Positions 8,541-17,439 of a stretch of 64,000 bases of DNA are shown one piece after another. The stretch comes from JBDTME01 sp964583795 (GTDB lineage: Bacteria > Patescibacteriota > Microgenomatia > UBA1400 > PJMF01). The stretch's first letter is position 1; each line of letters begins with the position of its first letter. The stretch is taken from the NCBI GenBank assembly GCA_964583795.1, contig CAZOWX010000006.1, positions 1 through 64,000 of the forward strand, given 5' to 3'. The notes under the pieces were generated by a model. It did no database searches, was not told the origin of the DNA, and saw only the letters and a list, made by a program, of their open reading frames with translations. The translations under genes and the position numbers were made by a program.

Positions 8541-9863
8541 ATGGAAAACAACACGTTGTCCTCAAATGAATTTAGTCAACAGCCAAGGGTCACGAATTCG
8601 ATTGAAACCAGCGCTCATATAAATCAAGAGAAGGCTCATTCAAATAGGCCAAGTGGTTTTTATCTCTATGTAGCTTTGGGGATGGTGGTGTTCGTTGCTT
8701 TGGGAGCGCTGCTTTTTTGGTTTATCACCTCGCAAAGAGTTACCCCAAATACAAACGACCCTGTACCATCCCAACAAAGTCAAATAACTGCAATTCCAAC
8801 TCAAGCAATGAATGAGACAAGTAAAGGCGGGATCGAACTGGAGGATTTTAAAGGCTGGAAAACCTATTCGAATTCGGAATTTGGTTTTTCCGTACAATAT
8901 CCACCAGAGTTTGAGCGATGGGGAAAACTGACTTTAGCCCGTTATAAAGGTGAAACAGGAGAGTTGATCTGTATTTCGTTCAAACAGCAAAGTCTGCGAT
9001 TTGTGCCCCAAGCGTTTGCTGGTGGAGCGGGATGTGCTGCCACCAACTTAAACATTGGGTTGTTATCTGCAGATTATCAGGCGGGTAGAGAATATGCTTT
9101 TTCCGACACGTTGGGGTATGAAGTGAGCGGTAATGCAGTGTATTACAAAATGGGAAGTAAAAGATTGGAAGTTCCCATCCGATCAACCTCAATTTTTACG
9201 AACCCACATGGTGTTGAAATCTTAAAAATTGTTCATATCAATGGAGAAAATAGTGAAGGACTTGGTTCTCCAGTAACTGTCACTGAGGGAACTGTTGGTG
9301 CGATTATTAATACACATAATAAAAACTACCCAGCGATCACACTTCAATTCAATAAAGCAGCAGCGCCAGATTTGCAGGAGGAAGTATTTGAGCAAATTCT
9401 TTCGACATTTCAACTTATATCTCCAACCCCAAAACAGAGTGGTGCTGCTGTGATTGAAAAAAAAGTAACGTCTCAAAATGAAGAGGGAGCTAAACTGGAG
9501 CAAATTAAATACACTTTGACCGGGACCTGGAAGGCAACCCTGAACCCTGATAGTCTTTTTTTGTCTCCCAGCAGTGGCGGGTATTTGTCGATTAAGGTTT
9601 TTGATCTCCCAGAGGGGGTTGGGAGAAGGGAGTTTTTCTGTACGGTGACGATTGATATCTGCCAACCGCAGTCTCAATTTACTCCCTATCAGCTAGGGAA
9701 TATTAGTGGGTACATGGCGACCGTGCTTGATAATAGCGGTGGAGGAGCAATGTACTTTGGTGCCAAAGGAAACAAATTTTACCTCATCTCTACATTTGGT
9801 CCACCACCACCCAATGAGTACATGGAGAGTTATACGGCAGTCCTTGACTCCTTGATTTTTTAA
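8541..9863 (+). CDS. Exported membrane-anchored protein, paralog of the preceding gene
   Basis: 440 residues. Same plan as the gene at 7524: MENN start, polar head, membrane helix (about 34-58, GFYLYVALGMVVFVALGALLFWF), then an ectodomain opening with FGFSVQYPPEFERW (about residue 112). It contains a longer loop and a second beta-rich part (about 325-440, GGYLSIKVFDLPEG ... MYFGAKGNKFYLISTF). No enzymatic motif is seen. The paralogous pair is probably one transcript and ends just before the rpsT promoter. Confidence 0.75.
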   Translation: MENNTLSSNEFSQQPRVTNSIETSAHINQEKAHSNRPSGFYLYVALGMVVFVALGALLFWFITSQRVTPNTNDPVPSQQSQITAIPTQAMNETSKGGIELEDFKGWKTYSNSEFGFSVQYPPEFERWGKLTLARYKGETGELICISFKQQSLRFVPQAFAGGAGCAATNLNIGLLSADYQAGREYAFSDTLGYEVSGNAVYYKMGSKRLEVPIRSTSIFTNPHGVEILKIVHINGENSEGLGSPVTVTEGTVGAIINTHNKNYPAITLQFNKAAAPDLQEEVFEQILSTFQLISPTPKQSGAAVIEKKVTSQNEEGAKLEQIKYTLTGTWKATLNPDSLFLSPSSGGYLSIKVFDLPEGVGRREFFCTVTIDICQPQSQFTPYQLGNISGYMATVLDNSGGGAMYFGAKGNKFYLISTFGPPPPNEYMESYTAVLDSLIF

Positions 9864-9874
9864 TCAATGGCTTC

Positions 9875-9903
9875 TTGCACAGGACTTTCTTCTCTGGTAC
9901 AAT
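9875..9903 (+). promoter_or_regulatory. Sigma70-type promoter of rpsT
   Basis: TTGCAC (9875-9880), 17 bp, TACAAT (9898-9903). The leader of about 110 nt carries a heptamer array and an SD (GGAG) before the ATG at 10021. Confidence 0.75.
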
Positions 9904-9982
9904 AGCCATCTCTGTAACCTTAATTTATAGTTTTTCAGTGGTTTTAGAGGAAAATTATTGCTAGGGAGTAGTTTGACTATCA

Positions 9983-10010
9983 CCTAGAACCCATAACCTA
10001 GAACCTAGCA
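9983..10010. repeat. 7-bp tandem array in the rpsT leader
   Basis: Units CCTAGAA, CCCATAA, CCTAGAA, CCTAGCA in register, ending 3-4 bp before the Shine-Dalgarno of rpsT, so it would be transcribed into the 5' leader. Confidence 0.85.
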
Positions 10011-10020
10011 ACGGAGTCGT

Positions 10021-10365
10021 ATGCCATTACTACAAAATGCTAAAAAAGCCCTTCGAGTCAGTAAAAAGAAAGCCGAGCAAAATCGAGTGGTAAAGTCAAA
10101 AATGAAGACCTTGATCGACAAGGCTCGTAAAGCTATTTCGCAAGCATCATTATCTGAGGCATTTTCAGCGATTGATCGAAGTGCTCGTAAGCATATTATC
10201 CATCCCAACAAAGCCGCTCGGCTTAAGTCGCAACTGAGCAAACAGTTTGCTTCAGGGACCGAAACACCTCTGGTTCGCAAAGTCCAAAAAGCGAGTGCTC
10301 AGTCTAAAGCGAAACTCAAGGCCAGAGTTCAAGCAGCGAAAAAAGCCAAGACGAAGAGTAAGTAA
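10021..10365 (+). CDS. rpsT: 30S ribosomal protein S20
   Basis: 114 residues, very basic, all-helical. Family features: N-terminal NAKKALRVSKKKAEQNR, then SKMKTLIDKARKAI and the C-terminal IHPNKAARLKSQLSKQF typical of S20, which binds 16S rRNA early in small-subunit assembly. It is longer than the usual 85-90 residues because of a Lys/Ala-rich tail (about 88-114). It has its own promoter and a GGAG Shine-Dalgarno 5 nt before the start. Confidence 0.95.
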   Translation: MPLLQNAKKALRVSKKKAEQNRVVKSKMKTLIDKARKAISQASLSEAFSAIDRSARKHIIHPNKAARLKSQLSKQFASGTETPLVRKVQKASAQSKAKLKARVQAAKKAKTKSK

Positions 10366-10373
10366 ACTGAAAA

Positions 10374-10541
10374 GAGTTGTTTGGTTGTTATGTTGTTCCT
10401 CCTTCGCTTTTGAAATTTCAGCTTGATCATCTGCAAGGATTTCATTCAGAAGGTTTCGGAGGGGCATAGTACGTTGTTGAGTACTCTGAAAACAACCGAA
10501 CAACCTACCTCGCCGGTAGGCGGGCCCAATCACTTAACAAC
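10374..10541. repeat. Inverted GTTGTT / AACAAC arrays between rpsT and lepA
   Basis: Left arm of GTTGTTTGGTTGTTATG type (about 10376-10396); right arm of AACAACCGAACAACC and TTAACAAC type (about 10492-10541). A CCTACC-GGTAGG palindrome lies at about 10503-10518. Between the arms, a minus-strand start (10466) opens a short helical-looking peptide that runs into rpsT antisense and was not called. Confidence 0.5.
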
Positions 10542-10547
10542 TTTTTT

Positions 10548-12335
10548 ATGCCTCAATCCCACATCCGTAACTTTTCCATCATCGCCCATATTGACCACGG
10601 AAAAACCACTTTGACCGACCGTTTGCTTCATGCTACTGGTACGGTAAGTGAGCGGGAGCTCGAAGAGCGCATGATGGACAGTAACCCCATCGAAAAAGAG
10701 CGTGGAATTACCATCAAACTCGCTCCGGTTCGGATGAGTTACACAGCTTCAGATGGAAAACTATATCAACTCAATCTTATTGATACACCTGGACATGTGG
10801 ACTTTGGTTACGAAGTCTCACGTTCTCTTGCAGCTTGCGAAGGTGCGCTGTTGGTTGTTGATGCGACTCAGGGCATTCAAGCCCAAACGTTGTCTAACTA
10901 CGAAAAAGCCAAACAGTTAGGGTTAACGATCATCCCAGTCTTAAACAAAATTGACTTGCCCAGCGCCGATGTCGAAACGATTATTCTTGACTTGATGGAG
11001 ATGTTACACATACAAGAAAGTGATGTTGTTTTGGTTTCAGCCAAGACCGGGCTGCACATTGATCAGCTTTTGGAAGCGATTGTGCACAGAATCCCCTCCC
11101 CACAAGGAAACCCTGATAGTCCAAGTCGTGCCTTGATTTTTACTTCCAAATACGACCAACACAAGGGAGTGATTGCGTACTCGCGCGTCGTTGATGGTGA
11201 GTTGACCAAAGAAATGCTGCAATGTATGGCTACTGACAAAACCACACTTCCCGTGGAAATTGGTATCTTTTCGCCGCACATGCAGCCAGTTGCTAGCCTG
11301 AAAACTGGGGAGGTTGGCTACGTAGCTACCGGATTTAAAGATGTCACGAGTGTTCGAGTGGGCGATACGATAACTGCAACGAGTCGGTTGGCAACAGAAC
11401 CACTGCCAGGGTATAAAGAGCCAAAACCAATGGTGTACATGGACTTTTACCCGATTGATGGCGATGATTATGTCTTGTTACAAGACGCGATGGCAAAGCT
11501 GGTTTTGGACGACTCAGCGTTGAAGTATTCTGCCACTCACTCAGTTGCACTGGGAAATGGTTTACGGGTTGGGTTTTTGGGTATTTTGCATAATGAGATT
11601 GTCAAAGAGCGGCTTGAGCGCGAGTTTGATCTTGAGCTCATTACGACTTCACCCTCAGTGACTTACCAAGTGGAGTTGACCACGGCAGAGCGCAAAGAAA
11701 TACACAACAGTGCTGACTTTCCTGATCCAAGTTTGATCAAAACTATTTTCGAACCGATGACCAGAATGACCATTTTTACTCCCAAAGAGTACTACGGAAA
11801 CATTTTGGTCTTGACCGAAGAGTACCGAGGCGTGTTGCTTGAAGTCCAAAATATCGGAGAGCGTGTGCAGATGGTGTACTCACTGCCGCTCGCTGAGCTG
11901 ATTATCAATTTTCATGATCAACTGAAATCTGCAAGTCAAGGATTTGCCAGTATGGAGTACGAAATTAGTGATTTTGTCCCAGTCAACGCTGTCAAGCTCG
12001 ATATCTTGATTCAAGGTGAACATATCGAAGCGCTTTCACAAATAGTGGTCAAAGAAAAAGCAGAAGCAGCAGGCAGAAAGCTGGTCAAAAAACTCAAAGA
12101 AGTTGTGCCGAAACAAAGTTTTGAGGTACCTATCCAAGCCGCCATTGGGGGTAAAATTATCGCTCGTGAAACGATCAAGGGGTATCGCAAAGACGTTACC
12201 GCAAAACTGTATGGAGGAGATGTGACTCGTCGAAAAAAGTTGCTGGAAAAACAGAAAAAAGGCAAAAAACGCATGAAAGAGATCGGTAAAGTGACCCTCA
12301 ACCAGGAAGCCTTTTTGGCAGTGCTGGAGCGATAA
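10548..12335 (+). CDS. lepA: Elongation factor 4 (LepA), ribosomal back-translocating GTPase
   Basis: 595 residues, normal family length. GTPase motifs: G1 AHIDHGKTT (about 12-20), G3 DTPGHVDF (about 80), G4 NKID (about 134). After the G domain come the domain II/III regions and the C-terminal basic LepA-specific domain (AAIGGKIIARETIKGYRKDVTAKLYGGDVTRRKKLLEKQKKGKKRMK), which is diagnostic. LepA acts on stalled or mis-translocated ribosomes and in 30S assembly. It lies downstream of rpsT. No clear SD is seen before the ATG, which follows a T-run. Confidence 0.97.
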   Translation: MPQSHIRNFSIIAHIDHGKTTLTDRLLHATGTVSERELEERMMDSNPIEKERGITIKLAPVRMSYTASDGKLYQLNLIDTPGHVDFGYEVSRSLAACEGALLVVDATQGIQAQTLSNYEKAKQLGLTIIPVLNKIDLPSADVETIILDLMEMLHIQESDVVLVSAKTGLHIDQLLEAIVHRIPSPQGNPDSPSRALIFTSKYDQHKGVIAYSRVVDGELTKEMLQCMATDKTTLPVEIGIFSPHMQPVASLKTGEVGYVATGFKDVTSVRVGDTITATSRLATEPLPGYKEPKPMVYMDFYPIDGDDYVLLQDAMAKLVLDDSALKYSATHSVALGNGLRVGFLGILHNEIVKERLEREFDLELITTSPSVTYQVELTTAERKEIHNSADFPDPSLIKTIFEPMTRMTIFTPKEYYGNILVLTEEYRGVLLEVQNIGERVQMVYSLPLAELIINFHDQLKSASQGFASMEYEISDFVPVNAVKLDILIQGEHIEALSQIVVKEKAEAAGRKLVKKLKEVVPKQSFEVPIQAAIGGKIIARETIKGYRKDVTAKLYGGDVTRRKKLLEKQKKGKKRMKEIGKVTLNQEAFLAVLER

Positions 12336-12341
12336 ATTAAT

Positions 12342-12362
12342 TTGAGTAAATTTTTTACTCAA
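12342..12362. repeat. 21-bp palindrome TTGAGT-N9-ACTCAA, copy 2
   Basis: Nine-base arms TTGAGTAAA / TTTACTCAA with a TTT centre, 6 bp after the lepA stop. No T-run follows, so a simple intrinsic terminator is not well supported. Confidence 0.6.
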
Positions 12363-12388
12363 TAATCTCTTTCAAACTTATCAAGTTG

Positions 12389-12475
12389 TTAGTCCTGGCT
12401 TGTTGTTGAGTTGTTCGGTCGTTGTGTTGTTGCCGCTCTAACAACCAAACCACAAAAAAACGTAACAACTTCTTT
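12389..12475. repeat. GTTGTT / AACAAC arrays after lepA
   Basis: TTGTTGAGTTGTTCGGTCG-type 7-bp units followed by TAACAACCAAACCAC; arms inverted relative to each other. No gene is seen in this gap. Confidence 0.5.
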
Positions 12476-12552
12476 CAGCATCTTTCGGTGACGTATTTTT
12501 GTGATGCCAGACCACTTTTTGACTGTTAACTATTAACTTCTCCCCCCTATGT

Positions 12553-12565
12553 TATACTACTACCA
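12553..12565 (+). promoter_or_regulatory. -10 box of a probably leaderless transcript (PH-domain gene)
   Basis: TATACT at 12553-12558, 6 bp before the ATG at 12565; the expected transcript start coincides with the start codon. Confidence 0.55.
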
Positions 12566-13284
12566 TGTCGTTTAATGCCACATTTCCGAAACGCAAAGAG
12601 CAAAAGCCATCAGAAGTTCCTCAAGTTCCTCAAGTGACTCAAGAGACTCAGGATCGGCCAACACGACGCCAAATTTACCGACACGTTGATGAATACTCAG
12701 AGGTGTTAAAGGGGATGCATCCGTGCACGAATCCGTACGTTGCTTTTTCTCCCAAACCAAAGCATGTTGGTTTTGAGTCTCAAGCGCAAGAAGAGCACAT
12801 TGTTTTGTTTGTTCGTAAACATCTCGTAACACAAGTCCGCTGGATTATTTCTGCAGTAATTTTTGCGCTTATGCCGCTGGTTTTACAATTTGTTCCATTT
12901 CTGGATTTTTTCCCAGTGCGTTTTCACTTGTTGCTTATTGCTGGGTGGTACTTGTTTATAGTGGGGTATTGTTTGGAGAACTTTTTGGTTTGGTTTTTTA
13001 ACGTGAACATTTTTACTGATGAGCGAATTGTTGACATCGATTTTTACTCAATGTTATATAAAAAAATCAGCACCGCCCAGATTGATCGGGTTGAGGATGT
13101 GACCAGTACCACTGGTGGGTTTTTTGGTTCGGTTCTCAATTACGGGACTGTTGACATTCAAACTGCCGCGAACACCAGGGAGTTGAGTTTTGAACAGGTT
13201 CCTCACCCAGAAAAAGTAGTGCAGCTACTTAATGAGTTAATCATGGAAGAAGAACGAGAGCGACTGATGGGGAGGAACCAATGA
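12565..13284 (+). CDS. Membrane protein with a bacterial PH (YdbS/bPH2-like) domain
   Basis: 239 residues. Polar N-terminus (1-85), two membrane helices (about 94-115 and 120-145), then a PH-like domain (about 150-235) with the usual FTDERIVDIDF, KKISTAQIDRVEDVTS, LNYGTVDIQTA and FEQVPHPEKVVQLL. Such proteins are common in CPR genomes; their role is not established (membrane stress or lipid binding is suspected in other bacteria). It overlaps the next gene by 4 bp (ATGA), so the two are coupled. Confidence 0.85.
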   Translation: MSFNATFPKRKEQKPSEVPQVPQVTQETQDRPTRRQIYRHVDEYSEVLKGMHPCTNPYVAFSPKPKHVGFESQAQEEHIVLFVRKHLVTQVRWIISAVIFALMPLVLQFVPFLDFFPVRFHLLLIAGWYLFIVGYCLENFLVWFFNVNIFTDERIVDIDFYSMLYKKISTAQIDRVEDVTSTTGGFFGSVLNYGTVDIQTAANTRELSFEQVPHPEKVVQLLNELIMEEERERLMGRNQ

Positions 13285-13547
13285 ACTCAACAAGCTTTCT
13301 TGATACATTGTTACACCCGTTTTTTGATCTTCCAACCGATGTGAATATCTTCTGGAATGTGATCGGGGTGTTACTGCTTGTGGGGTTTTTAGTCTATGTT
13401 TTATTTGCCATTGTTATCATCCGGCAGGTGTTCATCATGTCATCGGCGTTTCAAACAACCGCCAGCTGGTTACTCAAGTTGTTTTCATTTCTCCATTTCT
13501 TCTTTGCACTTTTTATGGTATTTATTGCGTATCTAGTCGTTTTTTAG
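13281..13547 (+). CDS. Small two-helix membrane protein
   Basis: 88 residues with hydrophobic segments at about 24-50 and 62-87. Start codon overlaps the stop of the PH-domain gene. Function unknown; coupling suggests it works with that protein. Confidence 0.7.
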   Translation: MNSTSFLDTLLHPFFDLPTDVNIFWNVIGVLLLVGFLVYVLFAIVIIRQVFIMSSAFQTTASWLLKLFSFLHFFFALFMVFIAYLVVF

Positions 13548-13591
13548 TAACAGTCGGTCGGCTCTTGTAGAAAGTATCGACTGCTCAAAGC

Positions 13592-15460
13592 ATGGTAGAG
13601 TTACGTTCAACATCATTTGTTGGTCAGCCAAGTGTGGGAGCGGCTACACACAATGTTCATTCTCTTAATCGGTGTATTGCTGTAAGTGTTTCTGGTCCTG
13701 ATGCCCAAAGTGTCATGGAGCAGGTGGTAAAAAAACTAAAAGTTCCTGAAGTTGATTCACCAAGCTCTTTTTTTTATTTGTTGCAACGATCAATTGAGCA
13801 GTGGGGTGAGTTGTATGGTGAGGTTGCGGCCATTTTTACACTCGACCAAAAAGTGTATTTAATGGTGCAAAGTGGTGAGATTTGGCTGCGACGTGGTGAC
13901 AAGTTTGGTAAGGCGCTGAAAAGTTCTGACGAGTTGAAAGTGGTTGAGGGACAGTTTCAAGTTGGTGACGAGTATCTGGTATTGACGCAGTCGGCTGCTG
14001 TTGCAGTTCATGAGTTGCTTTTAGCTGTAAATGAAGGGCGTTTGAGTTTTCAAGACATGGTGCTTCAGTTGCAAAATCGTATTGATTCATCGGGATTGTC
14101 AGATCGTTGTGCGGTGAGTGTTGTGGAGTTTGAGGGTGTGAATACCATTGAACCAGTAGTTGCTGTTGCGAACACAACACAGCATTTTCAGGAGAATCCA
14201 GTAACGGTCGAGTTACCAGTAAAATTACCAAAGCGCACAGTTGAGATCGGAAAGATGGTGCATAGGGTAAGTACGAAAGTTCGGCAGTTTGTACTTTTTG
14301 CTGTTTCAAAAACAAAAAACATTCGTGAGCTTCGCAATCAGCAGATTTCGAAACAGGCTCGTATTCGCATTGCAGTAGTGCTTTTTTTGCTTGTTTTAGT
14401 CAGTGTTGCCATTTTGGGATTTCTATTTTTTAAAAATTCACAGCTCTCGAAAGCAACGGCATTTTTGCAGCCGTTTGAAGGAAAGTTACTTACACTGCGT
14501 TCACTGTCTGAAACGGATATCGTGGCAGCGAGAGATCAAGGAGTTGCTTTGCAGCAAGAGTTTGAATCGCAAAAGAAGAGTTTTGGTTCAAACTGGTTTG
14601 CGAAGTCGCAACTCGATGTTTTTTCTCAAGAAATGGTGCGCTTTGTCGACGATGTTTCCGGAAAAGTAGAGCTACAGACATTGCCGATTTTTTACGATTT
14701 TCGCTTGGTTCAGGCCGATTTTATTGCGACAAACGCCGATATTGATCAAAATAAAGCGGTGTTTCTGGATAAAGAACGGCAAGTTGCTATTGCCTTAACA
14801 CTCGATACCAAGCAGCAAACAGTGTTACCGATTGGACAGTACTCAGTGTTAAAGGACATTAGTTTTGTAAACGAACATTTGGACTTGTTGGCTGATGGTG
14901 TGTATTCATTTCCGATTGATTCGCAAAAAGAAGCCCAGAAAATAATCCCCGAAGGCGACTCGAATAGAGAAGGGGTGTGGATTCGAGCCTATGATGATTT
15001 TATTTATGTTTTTAATGCAGAAAAACGCAACATTTATCGCTACTTTCTATCAAGTGAGGCCAAAGATGAGCAAGCCCCTGTTCCTATCGGTTGGTTTCAA
15101 GACAAGAAAGATCTGGATTTTTCTGCCATTAGCTCAATTGCTGTTGATGGAGATGTTTGGTTGGGTACCACTGAAGGGAAAATTTTGCGCTATGAGCGGG
15201 GAAACAAAGTTGAGTTTTCACTGAGTGGAATGCAGGACCAATTTTCCTCATCACTCAAGATATATACCAAACCCAATATGGATTCTATTTTTGTTTTAGA
15301 ATCAAAAAAAAATCGAGTTGTACGACTTTCGAAGGATGGAGCCTTTATCCGACAAATTGAAAGTCCATCACTTGGCGCAGCAACGGATGTGATATTTTCT
15401 CCGGTGACGAACAAAGCGTACGCTTTAGTTGGGAGCTTGGTCTACGAGCTTCAGTTGTAG
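13592..15460 (+). CDS. Membrane protein with degenerate PPM-phosphatase-like head and beta-propeller-like tail
   Basis: 622 residues. The N-terminal part (about 25-190) follows the strand order of the second half of PP2C/PPM phosphatases: GEVAAIFTLDQKVYLMVQSGEIWLRRGDKF, then FQVGDEYLVLTQSAA, then LSDRCAVSVVEFEG. The metal-binding Asp of the usual 'SDGL' motif is replaced (TQSAA), so it is probably not an active phosphatase. A membrane helix lies at about 255-280 and a basic stretch just before it. The C-terminal half (about 365-620) has repeated beta-rich segments such as IAVDGDVWLGTTEGKILRYERG, like a six-bladed propeller. It sits in the plus-strand cluster with the PH-domain protein. The domain calls are by pattern and need a structure prediction. 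Confidence 0.7.
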   Translation: MVELRSTSFVGQPSVGAATHNVHSLNRCIAVSVSGPDAQSVMEQVVKKLKVPEVDSPSSFFYLLQRSIEQWGELYGEVAAIFTLDQKVYLMVQSGEIWLRRGDKFGKALKSSDELKVVEGQFQVGDEYLVLTQSAAVAVHELLLAVNEGRLSFQDMVLQLQNRIDSSGLSDRCAVSVVEFEGVNTIEPVVAVANTTQHFQENPVTVELPVKLPKRTVEIGKMVHRVSTKVRQFVLFAVSKTKNIRELRNQQISKQARIRIAVVLFLLVLVSVAILGFLFFKNSQLSKATAFLQPFEGKLLTLRSLSETDIVAARDQGVALQQEFESQKKSFGSNWFAKSQLDVFSQEMVRFVDDVSGKVELQTLPIFYDFRLVQADFIATNADIDQNKAVFLDKERQVAIALTLDTKQQTVLPIGQYSVLKDISFVNEHLDLLADGVYSFPIDSQKEAQKIIPEGDSNREGVWIRAYDDFIYVFNAEKRNIYRYFLSSEAKDEQAPVPIGWFQDKKDLDFSAISSIAVDGDVWLGTTEGKILRYERGNKVEFSLSGMQDQFSSSLKIYTKPNMDSIFVLESKKNRVVRLSKDGAFIRQIESPSLGAATDVIFSPVTNKAYALVGSLVYELQL

Positions 15461-15527
15461 TTTGTTTTATTATTCTGTCCAGCCTTTTTCTCTCTACACC
15501 CTATATCCTCTTTCCTCATTCCTATTA

Positions 15528-15540
15528 TATAATCACCCCA
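15528..15540 (+). promoter_or_regulatory. -10 box of a probably leaderless smpB transcript
   Basis: TATAAT at 15528-15533, 6 bp before the ATG at 15540. Confidence 0.6.
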
Positions 15541-15986
15541 TGATTTTGGTTGATAATCGTCGAGCGCGAGCAGAGTATGAAACCTTGGAAACATTCCAAG
15601 CGGGAATTGTGTTAACTGGTCCTGAAGTAAAGAGTCTTCGTCACAAAAGTGGCAGTTTACACGGGAGTTTTGTGAAGAGTGTGGGTGGGGAGTTATTTTT
15701 GATTGGGGCACAAATTTCTCCGTATCCGTTTGCAAACAACACCGAGTACGATCCCAAACGAACTCGCAAACTGCTCTTGAAAAAAAGAGAAATTATCGTG
15801 TTAAGTGAGATTACGCAGCAAAAAGGAAAGACGCTTGTACCACTTTCTTTTGTGTTGGCACACAATACGATCAAACTCAATTTTGCAGTGGCTCGAGGAA
15901 AAAAGTTGCATGATCGACGGCGTGAGCTCAAAGAAAGAGACATCAAGAGAGAAACACAAAAGGAACTCAAAAACAAAAGGTACTAG
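15540..15986 (+). CDS. smpB: SsrA-binding protein SmpB
   Basis: 148 residues from the ATG at 15540; the longer frame upstream would add 37 residues with no family likeness and would include the promoter. Family motifs: ARAEYETLETFQAGIVLTGPEVKSLR (about 8-33), the S-x-x-G-S-F and Y-x-x-N-x-x-YDPKRTRKLLL region (about 60-83) and the C-terminal GKKLHDRRRELKERD tail that enters the mRNA channel. SmpB brings tmRNA to stalled ribosomes. The tmRNA gene was not found in this window. Confidence 0.96.
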   Translation: MILVDNRRARAEYETLETFQAGIVLTGPEVKSLRHKSGSLHGSFVKSVGGELFLIGAQISPYPFANNTEYDPKRTRKLLLKKREIIVLSEITQQKGKTLVPLSFVLAHNTIKLNFAVARGKKLHDRRRELKERDIKRETQKELKNKRY

Positions 15987-16075
15987 CTATACAGTAGACA
16001 GTTTGTAGAATTTCTTTTCAATGGTATCCTATATACCAAATACTCTATACGATATACTAACTGTGAAAGGATTCT

Positions 16076-16285
16076 ATGCTGCCCAAACCAATGAGTGTGA
16101 CCGTTGCCGTTGCGGCAATTTTTGTTGGTGTGCTTTTATTATTGGGAAATATGGGAGTGATTTCAAACCAGCTGATGTCGCTGTGGCCAGTTGTTTTAAT
16201 TGTTGCAGGTCTGGTGGGACTACTTTGCACCGATCCTGAAAAAAGACAACTGATCACAAAGCGTCCGTCAAAGAAAAAGAAGTAG
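16076..16285 (+). CDS. Small two-helix membrane protein (LiaI/DUF5668-like)
   Basis: 69 residues, two hydrophobic helices (about 8-25 and 30-52), with N-Q-L-M-S-L-W-P-V-V-L-I-V-A-G-L, a pattern shared with LiaI/DUF5668-type membrane segments. An AAAGGA Shine-Dalgarno precedes the ATG. Basic C-terminus. Function unknown. Confidence 0.7.
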   Translation: MLPKPMSVTVAVAAIFVGVLLLLGNMGVISNQLMSLWPVVLIVAGLVGLLCTDPEKRQLITKRPSKKKK

Positions 16286-16338
16286 GTTTTGAACGCGTCA
16301 CTTTCCAAATTTAAAATTTTCTCTACAGGAGAGGTGGT

Positions 16339-17040
16339 ATGTCTGTATTTCGGATTGCTATGGATGGGCCTGTTGCGGCAGGTAAAGGGACTGTGGCGCG
16401 ACTGGTGGCAAATCGATTGAATTTTTTGTACGTGGACACGGGCGCGATGTATCGAATGGTTGCTTACTTGGCGTTACAAGAGAAAGTGAGTTTGGATGAT
16501 GAAAACGCTTTAGTGAGGCTGATTGAGAAAAGCTCCATGAAAATGCACAATCCAACAACAGAAGAAAAAGATGGACGGTTAACGACTGTTATTCTTAATG
16601 GTGAAGATGTTTCTTGGAAAATTCGGACTGAACAAGTGGGAGCAGGATCGTCAAAAGTTGCTCAGTATTCCAAAGTTCGCCAAGCATTGGTAAAACAACA
16701 ACAAAAAATTGCCCAACAACAGAATGTAGTGATGGAAGGAAGAGACATTACTTTTCGAGTACTACCTGACGCAGAGCTGAAAATATTTTTAACTGCTTCA
16801 GATGTTGTACGCGCAAAGCGTCGCTATCTTGAACTGCAAACTCGGGGACAAGATGTTGAGTTTGAGGCGGTGTATAAGGATTTGCTGGAAAGAGATCAGA
16901 GAGACACAGGGCGAGCTGTTGATCCCCTGCACATCACTGATGACGCGTGGGTGGTAGACACGAGCGATTTAGATATTGAAAAAGTGGTGGATATGATCGA
17001 AGCTCGAGTAAAAGTTATTCAGGAACAGCAAGAAAAGTAG
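16339..17040 (+). CDS. cmk: Cytidylate kinase
   Basis: 233 residues. Phosphorylates CMP/dCMP with ATP in pyrimidine recycling. P-loop DGPVAAGKGTVA (about 9-20; the usual form is GPAGSGKST), then DTGAMYR (about 34-40) for the nucleotide base, EGRDI (about 134) and the lid RAKRRYLEL. Length matches the family. A strong AGGAG Shine-Dalgarno sits before the ATG. It is followed after a 22-bp palindrome by a 61-residue membrane protein. Confidence 0.95.
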   Translation: MSVFRIAMDGPVAAGKGTVARLVANRLNFLYVDTGAMYRMVAYLALQEKVSLDDENALVRLIEKSSMKMHNPTTEEKDGRLTTVILNGEDVSWKIRTEQVGAGSSKVAQYSKVRQALVKQQQKIAQQQNVVMEGRDITFRVLPDAELKIFLTASDVVRAKRRYLELQTRGQDVEFEAVYKDLLERDQRDTGRAVDPLHITDDAWVVDTSDLDIEKVVDMIEARVKVIQEQQEK

Positions 17041-17046
17041 GTGTGT

Positions 17047-17068
17047 TTTTTTTACGTCGTAAAAAAAG
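17047..17068. repeat. Perfect T-run/A-run hairpin after cmk
   Basis: TTTTTTTACG followed directly by its complement CGTAAAAAAA with a T/C junction. It could act as a weak bidirectional terminator between cmk and the next small gene. Confidence 0.45.
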
Positions 17069-17071
17069 TGT

Positions 17072-17257
17072 ATGAAATTACTTTCGCACTCAGAATTACC
17101 GGTAACAAAACCACAAAAGGTCAAAGAGACTGATCAGCAAGCAAAGACTTCACGAAAGAAACTCAGCAAGGATGAAAAGGAAAAACAAGGACGCTATATT
17201 GGCGTGGTTATTTTGCTGCTTTCAATTATTGCTGCGGCTGTGCTGCACTTTTTGTAA
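17072..17257 (+). CDS. Small membrane protein
   Basis: 61 residues: a Lys-rich head (1-42) and one hydrophobic helix at the end (about 43-61, YIGVVILLLSIIAAAVLHFL), i.e. a tail-anchored arrangement. No clear Shine-Dalgarno. Function unknown. Confidence 0.5.
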   Translation: MKLLSHSELPVTKPQKVKETDQQAKTSRKKLSKDEKEKQGRYIGVVILLLSIIAAAVLHFL

Positions 17258-17439
17258 CAGCCTGTTTGAAAAAAACTTTGTAGTAGAATGCGACTTTCCA
17301 AACAAACTTTAAGTGAAGTTCGTGACTGAAAACCCATTCATTCAATGTGTTTAGCGATATTGTGCATTGAAAAACTGTTGATGTCTTTACTTATTAGATT
17401 TTTGTTTTTGTACTGTACGGTAACATTTTTCTTTCGGTC

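Noticed and set aside
9222..9677. 151-residue minus-strand frame inside the 8541 gene
   Set aside because: Antisense shadow with no initiation signals; the plus-strand gene has a paralog.
10252..10466. Minus-strand small gene opposite rpsT
   Set aside because: The first 28 residues look protein-like, but the frame then runs antisense through rpsT; no Shine-Dalgarno or clear promoter.
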